From: an uncultured Tolumonas sp.
GTDB taxonomy: Bacteria > Pseudomonadota > Gammaproteobacteria > Enterobacterales > Aeromonadaceae
Assembly: GCF_963556105.2 (NCBI RefSeq)
Contig: NZ_OY829944.1
Coordinates: 956,001 to 1,020,000 of the forward strand
DNA length: 64,000 nucleotides
Reading direction: 5' to 3'
Of the stretch, positions 9,806 to 18,440 are shown piece by piece; position 1 is the first letter of the stretch; every line of letters begins with the position of its first letter. The position numbers were made by a program, and so were the translations under genes. Under the pieces are notes generated by a model, which saw nothing but the letters and a program-made list of their open reading frames with translations, was not told the origin of the DNA and made no database searches.

Positions 9806-11044
9806 ATGCCGCAAAAGCACTGGTATCAACAGCTGTTTACCCGCCGGATGCTGATCTGTGTTTTCACCGGGTTCAGCTCAGGTTTGCCGCTTTATCTGCT
9901 GCTCAATCTGGTACCCGCCTGGCTGAAAACAGAACAGATTGATCTGAAAGCGATCGGGTTGTTATCGCTGGTGCAATTTCCTTATACATGGAAGTTTATC
10001 TGGTCACCGCTGATCGATCGTTACCCTATTTTTAATTTAGGTCGTCGACGTGGCTGGATGTTTTTATCACAACTGGTGTTGATTATCGCCATTGCTTCGC
10101 TGGGCTTTTTCTCGCCCCAAACCTCACTGTGGACGATTGCGTATCTGGCCTTTGGTGTCGCTTTTTTTAGTGCCAGTCAGGATATTGTGCTCGATGCCTA
10201 TCGCCGAGAGATCTTATCTGATCATGAATTAGGGCTCGGCAACTCGGTGCATGTGAATGCCTACCGGATCGCCGGTTTGGTGCCCGGTTCGTTATCGTTG
10301 ATTCTGGCCGATCATCTGCCGTGGCATTGGGTGTTCCCGATCACCGCTTTGTTTATGTTGCCGGGCCTGATGCTGACATTAATGTGCAAAGAGCCGGCAT
10401 CATCATCGGTACCGCGTACATTACGGGAAGCGGTGATTGAACCATTCCATGAGTTTATTCAGCGGCAAGGTGTGCAGAATGCACTGCTCATTCTGGCATT
10501 TATTTTCCTGTATAAACTGGGTGATAGCATGGCGACGTCGCTGGCAACGCCGTTTTATCAGGATATTGGTTTTAGCAAAACCGAAATTGGTCTGATCGCC
10601 AAACATGCGGGGCTTTGGCCGAGTGTTATTGGCGGTATGCTGGGCGGGATCTGGATGTTGCAGCTTGGCATCAACCGTGCGCTTTGGTTGTTTGGCATCG
10701 TACAGATATTGGCGATTTTCGGCTTTTATTGGCTGGCTGGCGTCGGGCACGATCGTGTGGCGCTGGGCTTTACGATTGGGTTTGAAGCGTTTGGGGTCGG
10801 AGTCGGCACCGCTGCATTTATAGCCTTTATTGCCCGCACTACAGATCCACGTTATACCGCTACCCAGTTTGCATTATTTACCAGTCTGGCCGCTGTACCG
10901 CGTACTTTCTTTAATGCCAGCACGGGGTGGTTAGTCGAATTGATGGGCTGGCAAAACTTCTTCCTGCTGTGTGCCTTATTGGCGCTTCCGGGCATGTTGT
11001 TGTTGTTTAAAGTCGCTCCGTGGCAAAACGAAAAAGCAGAGTAA
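9806..11044 (+). CDS. ampG: muropeptide transporter AmpG
   Basis: A 412-residue major facilitator permease with about 12 hydrophobic segments. AmpG imports anhydro-muropeptides from the periplasm for peptidoglycan recycling and, in many gammaproteobacteria, for AmpC induction. Family motifs are visible: SSGLPLYLLLNLVPAWL, the cytoplasmic-loop KFIWSPLIDRYP, and SQDIVLDAYRRE. It is shorter than E. coli AmpG (491), lacking the extra C-terminal segments, as in many relatives. ATG 9806 was chosen because GGAG ends 5 bases upstream. A longer reading frame from TTG 9749 would run through the yajQ terminator. A lipoprotein of the YajG family lies nearby, echoing the E. coli ampG-yajG linkage. Confidence 0.9.
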   Translation: MPQKHWYQQLFTRRMLICVFTGFSSGLPLYLLLNLVPAWLKTEQIDLKAIGLLSLVQFPYTWKFIWSPLIDRYPIFNLGRRRGWMFLSQLVLIIAIASLGFFSPQTSLWTIAYLAFGVAFFSASQDIVLDAYRREILSDHELGLGNSVHVNAYRIAGLVPGSLSLILADHLPWHWVFPITALFMLPGLMLTLMCKEPASSSVPRTLREAVIEPFHEFIQRQGVQNALLILAFIFLYKLGDSMATSLATPFYQDIGFSKTEIGLIAKHAGLWPSVIGGMLGGIWMLQLGINRALWLFGIVQILAIFGFYWLAGVGHDRVALGFTIGFEAFGVGVGTAAFIAFIARTTDPRYTATQFALFTSLAAVPRTFFNASTGWLVELMGWQNFFLLCALLALPGMLLLFKVAPWQNEKAE

Positions 11045-11046
11045 TA

Positions 11047-11078
11047 AAAAACCGGCAGGGTTCACCTAGCCGGTTTTT
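11047..11078. terminator. bidirectional terminator between ampG and the cyclophilin gene
   Basis: A 10-bp perfect stem (AAAAACCGGC / GCCGGTTTTT) with a 12-base loop gives an A-tract on one side and a T-tract on the other. It serves both converging genes. Confidence 0.88.
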
Positions 11079-11098
11079 AATACGATTTCATGCTGAAT

Positions 11099-11653
11099 TT
11101 AGTCTAACCGCGTGACCTTGGTGATCACGATCGGGTTAGTTGGCACATCACTGGCCCGCAATTTTGGATCAACACTGGTGGGTTCATCCGCAATTTTTTC
11201 CAGCACATCTAAACCGGATACGACTGAACCAAACACGGTGTAACCAGGTTGTACGTTGGCGTCCAAAGAGGTGTTGTCGTTCAGATTAAAATAGAACTGA
11301 CGAGTGGCACTGTTCGGGTCACTCATGCGTGCCATCGCCAACGTACCACGACGGTTAGACAAGCCATTGCTCGATTCGTTTTCTACCGGAGAGTGCGTTG
11401 GTAGTGGATCAAAACCAGCCGTATAACCACCCGCTTGTGCGACAAACCCCGGGATCACGCGATGGAACAGCGAATTGTTATAGCTACCGTCATCGACATA
11501 ACTTAAAAAGTTAGCCACCGTTTTCGGTGCTTTTTCTGCTTCCAATTCGACCACAATTTTGCCGAGGTTGGTTTGCATTTCTACCCGTGGGCCGCTAGCC
11601 CAGACTAAACCGGGTAATAAGGCCAGCCATGCTAATTTGCAGTATTTCATCAT
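11099..11653 (-). CDS. ppiA: periplasmic peptidyl-prolyl cis-trans isomerase (cyclophilin, PpiA type)
   Basis: A 184-residue cyclophilin that catalyses proline cis-trans isomerisation during folding. The N-terminus MMKYCKLAWLALLPGLVWA is a Sec signal peptide ending near residue 19-20, so the protein is periplasmic like PpiA rather than cytosolic PpiB. Core motifs are VANFLSYVDDGSYN, SLFHRVIPGFVAQAGGY and the active-site segment RQFYFNLNDN. The start overlaps the yajG stop by one base (TAATG), so the two genes are translationally coupled. Assignment to PpiA rather than another periplasmic cyclophilin is by the signal peptide and overall similarity. Confidence 0.9.
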   Translation of the reverse strand: MMKYCKLAWLALLPGLVWASGPRVEMQTNLGKIVVELEAEKAPKTVANFLSYVDDGSYNNSLFHRVIPGFVAQAGGYTAGFDPLPTHSPVENESSNGLSNRRGTLAMARMSDPNSATRQFYFNLNDNTSLDANVQPGYTVFGSVVSGLDVLEKIADEPTSVDPKLRASDVPTNPIVITKVTRLD

Positions 11654-12225
11654 TAAAATTGACCTTTAATGGCACCACGGATCTGATTGTCAGACAGGGC
11701 CTGCGACATGATTTCAGACAGTTGTTCATTCAGCAGCACTTCCAGATCGTGAATATCCGGGCGAGTCACGCTGTCTTGTGAAGAGGCACGGTTATATTCT
11801 TTATTCAGAATGTTGCCATTGTTCGATACGGTCAGTTTAATGCGACTTTTCGCATTGGCATTAAACATCACACCTGGTTTGGTCAGGGTTGCCTGCAGTT
11901 CTTCCACAACAACGCTGATATTGATATTGGATTGGCTGCCACGCGCTACGCCCTGTTGCTGGAAACCATTTTGCAGACGTTCGGCCAGTAGAATGTGCGG
12001 TGATACTTGGTTTGGGATCAGTGTGACCGGTGAATCTGGTAACGCAATTTTAATGATCTGACTGCCACTGCGTTCATCTTGACCATTCACTGAAACATCC
12101 ACACCTGGCTGATAGAGCCCATCCAGTTGATCGTCTACCACTGGGTTCAGATTGGCTTTTTGTGGCCACGACGCGGCACAACCAACAAACAGCAGCACGC
12201 TGAGGAGTAACATTAACTTTTTCAT
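11653..12225 (-). CDS. yajG: YajG family lipoprotein
   Basis: A 190-residue putative lipoprotein. The N-terminus MKKLMLLLSVLLFVGC is a lipoprotein signal with Cys16 as the lipidation site. The body resembles E. coli YajG (SVNGQDERS, PNQVSPHILLAERLQ, KSRIKLTV). The function is not established. It sits between rlmG (8 bp upstream) and the periplasmic cyclophilin (1-base overlap), giving a three-gene minus-strand unit. ampG lies nearby in convergent orientation, whereas in E. coli ampG and yajG are adjacent. Confidence 0.85.
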   Translation of the reverse strand: MKKLMLLLSVLLFVGCAASWPQKANLNPVVDDQLDGLYQPGVDVSVNGQDERSGSQIIKIALPDSPVTLIPNQVSPHILLAERLQNGFQQQGVARGSQSNINISVVVEELQATLTKPGVMFNANAKSRIKLTVSNNGNILNKEYNRASSQDSVTRPDIHDLEVLLNEQLSEIMSQALSDNQIRGAIKGQF

Positions 12226-12233
12226 GGAGGCTC

Positions 12234-13370
12234 CTATCGATTTATTGAGCGTAAAATAACAAATTTACTGTTGCTGGCAATACATTCTGCGCCACCAAAT
12301 AGACGTTTTAATTTGATGTGATAATCCAAATGTCGGTTACCGACGATCCACAGTTCACCACCACGTTTCAGACAACGTTTGGCATCGCGGAACATCTGCC
12401 AGGCAATGTCATCGGTGATGGTTTGCAGTTGATGAAATGGCGGATTACAAATAATGACATCCAAGCTGTTGCTGTCGATGCCACTCAGCGAATGACCAAC
12501 CTGAAAGCGGCTACGCGCCAGATCTTGCGGGCGATTATTTTCGACGTTGAGTTGGCTTGATGCCACCGCCATATACGATTCATCGAGGAATAGCAGTTCA
12601 GCTTCCGGGTTATATTCCAGCGCCATTAAACCCAGCACACCGTTACCGCAGCCCAAGTCGACCATCAGGCCGCGTTTTTGCCGTGGCAGGTGTTCCAGTA
12701 GGAAACGAGCACCGATATCTAAACTGGCACGGGCAAAGACATTGGCATGGTTGGCGATCTGATAATCGGTATTATCCAGCGGCCAGTGGGTTGGATAAGG
12801 GTTCGCAACAACAGGGCGATCTTCCACTTGTGGGAGGATCAAGCGAGCTTTTTTCCATGCCAGCGAGGTTTTGGTGGCGCCCAAAATCTGTTCAAACAAT
12901 GCCAGCGTTGAATTATGGATCTCTTTCACTTTACCCGCTGCAATGATGCGGGTTTCTGCGGTCACTACCTCACGCAGCCGCAGCAGCTGATATTCCAACA
13001 TTGCCAGTGTCTTTGGTACTTTGATCAGCACCAGCGCTGGCGCTGTCGGTAACGGCGCCAGCGCATCTTGCAGGTGCAGTGGCAGTTCTTCCAACTCATT
13101 GGTTTGCCAGTTACGGCGCGTGGCTTCCTGACTTAACAGTGAATCGCTGATCGCAATCGGCTGATAATGCGCCAGCCCACAGGTGAGTGCACCAAAGCTA
13201 TCATTCAAAATCAGGATCGGACCTTGGCTGGCGGCGTTTTGCAGTTGTTCAGCGGTGAGTTCACGCAGCAGATATTCATCGGCAGCATCCCATGCTTGCA
13301 GATTGGGATCATTGGTAGCAGGGTAACGGTGCAGTGTAAGCTCACTCGTCTCCAGGTTCAACAGGTTCAT
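12234..13370 (-). CDS. rlmG: 23S rRNA (guanine-N2)-methyltransferase RlmG
   Basis: A 378-residue protein, the same length as E. coli RlmG (YgjO), which uses SAM to methylate G1835 of 23S rRNA. It has two tandem methyltransferase-like domains: a degenerate N-terminal one and an active C-terminal one with the SAM motif LMVDLGCGNGVLGLMAL and catalytic NPPF in DVIICNPPFHQ. ATG 13370 lies head-to-head with the dioxygenase gene on the plus strand, so promoters for both must overlap the first codons of the neighbouring reading frame. Confidence 0.94.
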   Translation of the reverse strand: MNLLNLETSELTLHRYPATNDPNLQAWDAADEYLLRELTAEQLQNAASQGPILILNDSFGALTCGLAHYQPIAISDSLLSQEATRRNWQTNELEELPLHLQDALAPLPTAPALVLIKVPKTLAMLEYQLLRLREVVTAETRIIAAGKVKEIHNSTLALFEQILGATKTSLAWKKARLILPQVEDRPVVANPYPTHWPLDNTDYQIANHANVFARASLDIGARFLLEHLPRQKRGLMVDLGCGNGVLGLMALEYNPEAELLFLDESYMAVASSQLNVENNRPQDLARSRFQVGHSLSGIDSNSLDVIICNPPFHQLQTITDDIAWQMFRDAKRCLKRGGELWIVGNRHLDYHIKLKRLFGGAECIASNSKFVILRSINR

Positions 13371-13458
13371 GCCGTTTCCATCTGATAACTTTCTATCTCA
13401 AAATAATGCCGCTATTCTACCTGCCATCCTCGTTAACACCAATGCACCGGAGCAGAAA

Positions 13459-14043
13459 ATGCCGTTAGAACGTCAGTTACTTACCGATGCGGAGTTGTTG
13501 TGGCAGGACGATTTTTTACCGGCACCGGTTGCACAGCATTGGTATGCGTTATTACAGCAACAAGTGAACTGGCAACAATTACCGATCCGGATGTTTGGTC
13601 GGGTGGTATTACAGCCACGATTGCTCTGTTGGTATGGTGAGGCTAGTTATACCTACTCCAAATTGACGCTCCCGGCAACGCCTTGGCCGGCTTGGTTATT
13701 GCCCTTAAAGCAGCAAGTGGAACAGGCGGTTGGTGCCAGTTTTAACGGTGTATTACTCAATTATTATCGTGACGGACAAGATTCGATGGGCTGGCACAGC
13801 GACGATGAACCAGAGCTGGGGCGTGACCCGCTGATTGCGTCACTCAGTTTGGGGGCCGCACGGCGATTTACGCTGAAACATAAACAGCAACCATTGAAAC
13901 ACGAATTACTGTTAACCGAGGGTAGTTTGTTGGTGATGGCCGGTCACATGCAGCATTATTGGCTGCACGCATTACCAAAAATGGCGCGTGTTCAGGATGG
14001 GCGGATCAACCTGACGTTCCGTCAGATCATTGCCGGTGCATAA
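13459..14043 (+). CDS. AlkB-type 2-oxoglutarate/Fe(II)-dependent dioxygenase
   Basis: A 194-residue DNA-repair dioxygenase predicted to reverse N-alkyl damage (1-methyladenine, 3-methylcytosine) by oxidative demethylation. The iron site HxD is visible in MGWHSDDEPELG, the distal His in YWLHALPK, and the 2-oxoglutarate-binding Arg pair in RINLTFR. The NYYRDGQDSMGWHSDDEP segment resembles eukaryotic ALKBH2/3-type proteins more than E. coli AlkB. ATG 13459 was chosen because GGAG lies 6 bases upstream. A start at 13369 would overlap rlmG and add 30 non-conserved residues. The 3' end overlaps the convergent TPR gene by 22 bp. No ada or other alkylation gene is adjacent. Confidence 0.88.
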   Translation: MPLERQLLTDAELLWQDDFLPAPVAQHWYALLQQQVNWQQLPIRMFGRVVLQPRLLCWYGEASYTYSKLTLPATPWPAWLLPLKQQVEQAVGASFNGVLLNYYRDGQDSMGWHSDDEPELGRDPLIASLSLGAARRFTLKHKQQPLKHELLLTEGSLLVMAGHMQHYWLHALPKMARVQDGRINLTFRQIIAGA

Positions 14044-16244
14044 CTTTCTTTAGCTTCGGTTTGTTTAAGCGATAACGGGAAGTGTTGCATTAATGCCTGA
14101 CTAACTTCGGCAATCACTCTTTGCCAGTCCCCTAATACCGGCTGACGGAATAAACGTGCTGAGTGATACCAAGGCGAGTCAGCCCGTTCAGTCAACCAAC
14201 GCCAATCATTGTTATAGGCCAGTAATATCCACACCGTTTTGCCCATTGCACCGGCCAAATGCGCGACGGCGGTATCCACTGTGATCACGAGATCCAACTT
14301 AGCAATAATGGCGGCGGTGGCTGCAAAATCACTTGGTGTTACATCAGGGTAGTGAACATTAGCCGCGGAGATAGTTTGTCTGACATGTTCAGGCAGCGGT
14401 TGCTGCAGGCAAATATAATCTGCTGGCAGTGCAGACAATAACGGTTTGAACGTCGCTAAGGGTATAGAACGCGCACGATCGTTGTGATGTTTGGCATTAC
14501 CGGCCCACACAAAACCAATTTGCGGGTTCTTGCTGTTGACTACTCGTTGAGCGGAAATAGTTAAATAACCTTCTGCAGCAGGAATAGAGGCCAGCGTTGT
14601 GGCAAACGCCAGTGGCAAGCTCATTAAGGAACATTGCCAGTCATGCGCGGGCAGATTATCGCCACGTACAATAATTTGCTCAACGCCAGGTAATTTACTT
14701 AGCAGGCTATGTAATACGTCTGGCACTTCAAGAATCACGCGCGCTCCGCGCTTGGCGACCAGAGTGACGTAACGACAAAACTGGATGGTGTCGCCGTAAC
14801 CTTGTTCCGCATGCAATAAAATCGTTTGTCCGGGTAAAAACGCTTCTCCGCGCCATTGTGGTTTTTGCCACTGCCGTTGTTTGGCGTTTTCACTGAGCCA
14901 GTTTTTTCGCCATTCATATAATTGCCAGCCCAGTAACATTTGCCCCTGTATTAAATGACAATGCGCCTGATTCCAGTAGGTTTCTGACAGGTTAGGATCT
15001 AACTCCCTGGCGCGTTTAAAATCCGCTTGCGCATCATCAAATTGACGCAACTCATATAACATCATGCCGTGGGTATTCAGCGCACTGGCAAAGTGAGGGC
15101 GCAATTGGATTGCCCGCCATAAGCAACTCAGTGCCAACCAGTGGCGTTGCATATCACGTAAGACAATTGCACAGTCGTGCCATAAGTCAGCACTATTGGG
15201 CGATAACATCAGCGCACGTCGATAACAGCCTAAGGCATTATTTAATCGGCGTTGTTTCAGCAATACCCCCGCCAGCCCATGCCAAGCGTTAATGTGATTG
15301 GGTTGTTCGCGCGTCAGTTGTTGATAACGCTGCTGTGCTTGTTCCCATAAGCCGCATTTTTCCAAGCTGACAGCAAAATTAAACAGCGCATCAATATGTT
15401 GTGGTTGTTTTTTGAGAGCTTGCTGATAATAGTGCTGCGCCTCTTCGTGGCGTTTCAAATCATCCAGAATGACGCCACAATTATTATCGGCATCAGCCGA
15501 ATTCGGTTCTGCCGCAGCTACTTGCTGATAACACAACAATGCATCCTCATGACGATGCAAATGTCGCAAGATCAAACCTTGTTCCGTGAGAGTATCGGTG
15601 CAATTTGGCGATAATTGCCGAGCTTGCTGAATATAATGTAAGGCCTGCTCGTGTAATCCGGCTTGTGATAATGCTTTTGCGGTGACTCGCCAGCTCATGG
15701 CCTCTTGCGGATAACTCTGCAATAGCTGGCCGAACAGATCTAAGGCTTCCGCATTTTTCCCCTGCCCACAAAATAAATTACCAAGATTAATCAACGCATC
15801 CCGGTGCTCAGGTTTTAATGCTAAAACTTGCCGCCAACATTGCTCGGCTTGTTCCAAATGCTGCAGATGTTGGAATGCCACGCCCAGATTATTCCAGGCT
15901 GCAGACATAGCCGGCTCAATCGCAATAGCTCGCTCAAAACAATCTGATGCTGCCAGATAATCTTCTTTTGCCAACAAAACCAAACCACGGTCAGACAACA
16001 GGTCGCAATCGTCAGGGGCTAATTCCTGCGCTTGTTGCAGTACATACTCTGATTCGGCGTAACGGGTTTGCTGATATAACGAAATACCAAACAGATGCAG
16101 CGCGATGCGGTGACGAGGATGCTGTTGCAAGATCTGGATATAGCATTGTTGCGCATCATCAATCCGACCCTGTTCATGCAGCCATTGTCCGCGTAACAGG
16201 TGTTGTTCTGATGTCGATGGCTGCTGAAGATCGGTTGTAAGCAT
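14022..16244 (-). CDS. tetratricopeptide-repeat protein with C-terminal glycosyltransferase-9-like domain
   Basis: A 740-residue protein with no signal peptide. The first about 430 residues are tandem 34-residue TPR units (repeated patterns such as AWNNLGVAFQHLQHLEQAEQ and DALFNFAVSLEKCGLWEQAQ). The C-terminal about 280 residues resemble the heptosyltransferase-like GT9 fold, with LLHAEQGYGDTIQF, IGFVWAGNAKHHND, and the nucleotide-sugar region LVITVDTAVAHLAGAMGK. Such proteins are predicted to glycosylate proteins or surface polymers, with the TPRs binding the acceptor, but the acceptor is unknown. No sugar-nucleotide or capsule genes are adjacent. It overlaps the 3' end of the dioxygenase gene. 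Confidence 0.82.
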   Translation of the reverse strand: MLTTDLQQPSTSEQHLLRGQWLHEQGRIDDAQQCYIQILQQHPRHRIALHLFGISLYQQTRYAESEYVLQQAQELAPDDCDLLSDRGLVLLAKEDYLAASDCFERAIAIEPAMSAAWNNLGVAFQHLQHLEQAEQCWRQVLALKPEHRDALINLGNLFCGQGKNAEALDLFGQLLQSYPQEAMSWRVTAKALSQAGLHEQALHYIQQARQLSPNCTDTLTEQGLILRHLHRHEDALLCYQQVAAAEPNSADADNNCGVILDDLKRHEEAQHYYQQALKKQPQHIDALFNFAVSLEKCGLWEQAQQRYQQLTREQPNHINAWHGLAGVLLKQRRLNNALGCYRRALMLSPNSADLWHDCAIVLRDMQRHWLALSCLWRAIQLRPHFASALNTHGMMLYELRQFDDAQADFKRARELDPNLSETYWNQAHCHLIQGQMLLGWQLYEWRKNWLSENAKQRQWQKPQWRGEAFLPGQTILLHAEQGYGDTIQFCRYVTLVAKRGARVILEVPDVLHSLLSKLPGVEQIIVRGDNLPAHDWQCSLMSLPLAFATTLASIPAAEGYLTISAQRVVNSKNPQIGFVWAGNAKHHNDRARSIPLATFKPLLSALPADYICLQQPLPEHVRQTISAANVHYPDVTPSDFAATAAIIAKLDLVITVDTAVAHLAGAMGKTVWILLAYNNDWRWLTERADSPWYHSARLFRQPVLGDWQRVIAEVSQALMQHFPLSLKQTEAKESYAPAMI

Positions 16245-16398
16245 AGTAACTACGGGCTGTGCTGATGGCCGTCATTCGATGGGGATGGAATGTGAGACTG
16301 GCCCTGATTTGATAGCGCCACTATAACGAGCAAAGAATAGCCGTAACCAGCTGGGCCGATGAAAAGATTATGAAATAAACGTTAAGGATTGTAAGTGT

Positions 16399-16413
16399 TG
16401 AGAGTGATTCTCA
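16399..16413. promoter_or_regulatory. candidate Fur box upstream of bolA
   Basis: TGAGAGTGATTCTCA matches the 7-1-7 Fur consensus (TGATAAT-n-ATTATCA) at 11 of 14 positions. It lies about 90 bp before the bolA start and within a longer near-palindrome, 16398-16414. It is between the divergent TPR gene and bolA, so it could affect either. Confidence 0.45.
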
Positions 16414-16503
16414 AAATTCAAAATAACCTTATCTGTAATCGGGTTGTTTGTCGGGGCTGACACGTTATGCTGTGAGTTTGAATATCATGGCGGAGAGTCA
16501 CCT

Positions 16504-16815
16504 ATGTCGATGCAACAGCATATTGAACAAACCTTACAACAAGGGTTGGAACCAACTTGGTTGTCAGTAACCAACGAAAGTCATATGCATCGATCTTCCG
16601 GGCCGGATGCGGAAAGTCATTTTAAAGTGGTCGTTGTGAGTGCGTTATTTGAGGGTGAACGACTGGTTGCCCGTCACCGCCGAGTGAATACACTGTTGGC
16701 GCAGGCTTTGCAAAGTGGCGTACATGCGTTGGCGTTACATACCTACACGCCGGCAGAGTGGCAAGCACGTGCAGCACTGGCGCCTGATTCGCCAAATTGT
16801 GCCGGGCACAAATAA
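16504..16815 (+). CDS. bolA: BolA family protein
   Basis: A 103-residue BolA (E. coli BolA has 105). Diagnostic features are ESHFKVVVVSALFEGERLV, the conserved RHRRVNTLL segment and HALALHTYTPAEW. BolA proteins partner with monothiol glutaredoxins in iron-sulfur trafficking and also act on morphology and transcription in stationary phase. GGAG at 16492-16495 supports ATG 16504. An in-frame ATG 60 bases upstream would add residues absent from the family. It lies 25 bp before apbE, so the pair is probably an operon. A Fur-like site lies upstream. Confidence 0.93.
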   Translation: MSMQQHIEQTLQQGLEPTWLSVTNESHMHRSSGPDAESHFKVVVVSALFEGERLVARHRRVNTLLAQALQSGVHALALHTYTPAEWQARAALAPDSPNCAGHK

Positions 16816-16840
16816 TTAATAAACGGCAGGAGAGAGCAGT

Positions 16841-17872
16841 ATGTCGTGGAGTAAACAGAGTGTCGGTTTGTTGATGCTGGCAATGGTAGCTGGTTGTGAT
16901 AAGCCGCCAGCTGCGGAGCATCCGATGCTGGAAATTCATGGCCGCACGATGGGCACTTTCTATGGTGTCAAAGTGGTGGGTGATTTCCCTGGTGGGCAAC
17001 AGGCGTTGCAAACACAGGTCGATAGCTTACTGAAACATTATAACGATGAAATCTCCACGTATGATCCGAACTCTTCTTTGTCGAAGTTTAATCAACAACA
17101 AACTACCGCGCCGTTTCCTGTTTCTCAGGATATGGCGGATATCGTGATCAGTGCGGTGCGTGTTGGTCAGCGTACGCAAGGTGTATTGGATGTTACGGTC
17201 GGGCCTTTGGTGAATTTATGGGGTTTTGGGCCGGATAGGCGCCCGGTAAAAATACCAACAGATGCGCAAATTACCGCAGCACGTCAGCGTGTGGGTATTC
17301 AGCGTCTGCATGTCGATGTCAGTGCTGATCATGCAGAACTTCGTAAAGACATTCCGAACATGTATGTGGATCTGTCGACTGTCGGTGAAGGTTTTGGTGC
17401 CGATAAAATCGCCGACTTTCTGGAGTCACGCGGTGTGCACAATTATCTGGTGGAAATCGCTGGCGCGTCTCGTAGTCGGGGTGTGAATGCCAAAGGTGAA
17501 CCGTGGAAGTTGGCGATTCAGAAACCAACCGATGAGTTAGATGAAGTGCAAGCGATCGTCAAACCGGATGGCCGGGCGATCAGCACCTCGGGCAGCTATC
17601 GTAATTATTATGAACTCAATGGTCAGCGCTATTCGCATATCATCGATCCGGCAACAGGGAAACCGATCACGCATCGTCTGGTTTCAGCCACCGTGATCAC
17701 GCCCACCGCCTTGGAAGCTGATGGTTTAGATACCGCTCTGATGGTGATGGGACCAGAAAAAGCGATGGCGTTTGCCAAGCAACAACATCTGGCTGTCTAT
17801 CTGGTAATTAAAACCGATAAAGGCTTCAAAGCGGAATACAGTGAGACATTTAAGCCTTATTTGGTGCAATAA
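16841..17872 (+). CDS. apbE: FAD:protein FMN transferase (ApbE lipoprotein)
   Basis: A 343-residue periplasmic flavin transferase that attaches FMN to Thr/Ser of target proteins such as the Nqr and Rnf subunits. A lipoprotein signal ends in VAGC (Cys19). Family motifs are HGRTMGTFYGV, DEISTYDPNSSLSKFN, DLSTVGEGFGADKIA, GRAISTSGSYRNYY, the HIIDPATGKP segment and ALEADGLDTALMVMG. The usual glycine-rich VEIGGE-type strand is written VEIAGASRSRG here. An AGGAGAGA ribosome site precedes ATG 16841. In relatives apbE often neighbours nqr genes; here it follows bolA instead. Confidence 0.92.
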   Translation: MSWSKQSVGLLMLAMVAGCDKPPAAEHPMLEIHGRTMGTFYGVKVVGDFPGGQQALQTQVDSLLKHYNDEISTYDPNSSLSKFNQQQTTAPFPVSQDMADIVISAVRVGQRTQGVLDVTVGPLVNLWGFGPDRRPVKIPTDAQITAARQRVGIQRLHVDVSADHAELRKDIPNMYVDLSTVGEGFGADKIADFLESRGVHNYLVEIAGASRSRGVNAKGEPWKLAIQKPTDELDEVQAIVKPDGRAISTSGSYRNYYELNGQRYSHIIDPATGKPITHRLVSATVITPTALEADGLDTALMVMGPEKAMAFAKQQHLAVYLVIKTDKGFKAEYSETFKPYLVQ

Positions 17873-17892
17873 ATGCCCGCCATGACTCAAAT

Positions 17893-17919
17893 GACAATGG
17901 GAACTCGTTTTCCCTTTGT
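17893..17919. terminator. possible terminator between apbE and the XRE regulator gene
   Basis: GACAATGGGAA and TTCCCTTTGTC can pair with one mismatch around a short loop, between two converging genes. T-tracts are short on both strands, so termination is uncertain. Confidence 0.35.
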
Positions 17920-17931
17920 CCCATGATGAAA

Positions 17932-18339
17932 TCATTCAGGGGTGATCTGTTTTGCCAGATTTAAAAACTGACTCATCCCTTCTTTATCCAGATAGCCATC
18001 TGGGCGTTTGTGCGAACGCAGATATTGATAGCCAGAAACCATACTAACTAATTTTTCTAAATCAGCGTTGGAGATCGTTTCATTCATCGTGGTTTCATAG
18101 CTGAGTTTTAATGCTTCCGCATCGACTACTTCTGCTTGTCGGTATAAATAACCACAACCAGTAGCCAGAAACTCAAGCGAACAATTGGCTCGCATCGCGA
18201 TTTGGTTAGCTTTCATTAAACTGGGTTCACTGCCTTTGAGATATTTACGGATCAATGCTTCACTTAAACCAACTCGGCGTGCGAAACCGCTAACACTTTC
18301 TTCTCCAATTAATTCAGCTAATCGTGCGGCAAAGCTCAT
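17932..18339 (-). CDS. small XRE-type HTH transcriptional regulator
   Basis: A 135-residue protein with an N-terminal Cro/CI-type helix-turn-helix at about residues 17-60 (GFARRVGLSEALIRKYLKG, then KANQIAMRANCSLEFLATG). The roughly 70-residue C-terminal helical part has no recognised domain. It resembles short phage-repressor-like regulators found next to prophages or mobile genes, but no phage gene is nearby. The gene diverges from ydhF. The 100-bp gap contains AGTG-N6-CACT (around 18388), which could be an operator. Its target is unknown. Confidence 0.75.
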   Translation of the reverse strand: MSFAARLAELIGEESVSGFARRVGLSEALIRKYLKGSEPSLMKANQIAMRANCSLEFLATGCGYLYRQAEVVDAEALKLSYETTMNETISNADLEKLVSMVSGYQYLRSHKRPDGYLDKEGMSQFLNLAKQITPE

Positions 18340-18440
18340 AAAATCGTACCTTAGTTCGGGAAACTCTCGGAGTTACATTGTAGTCAGTGTGCGATCACTC
18401 TAGCATGCTGTCATTGCGATAAAAAAGGTGGAAAAATTTA

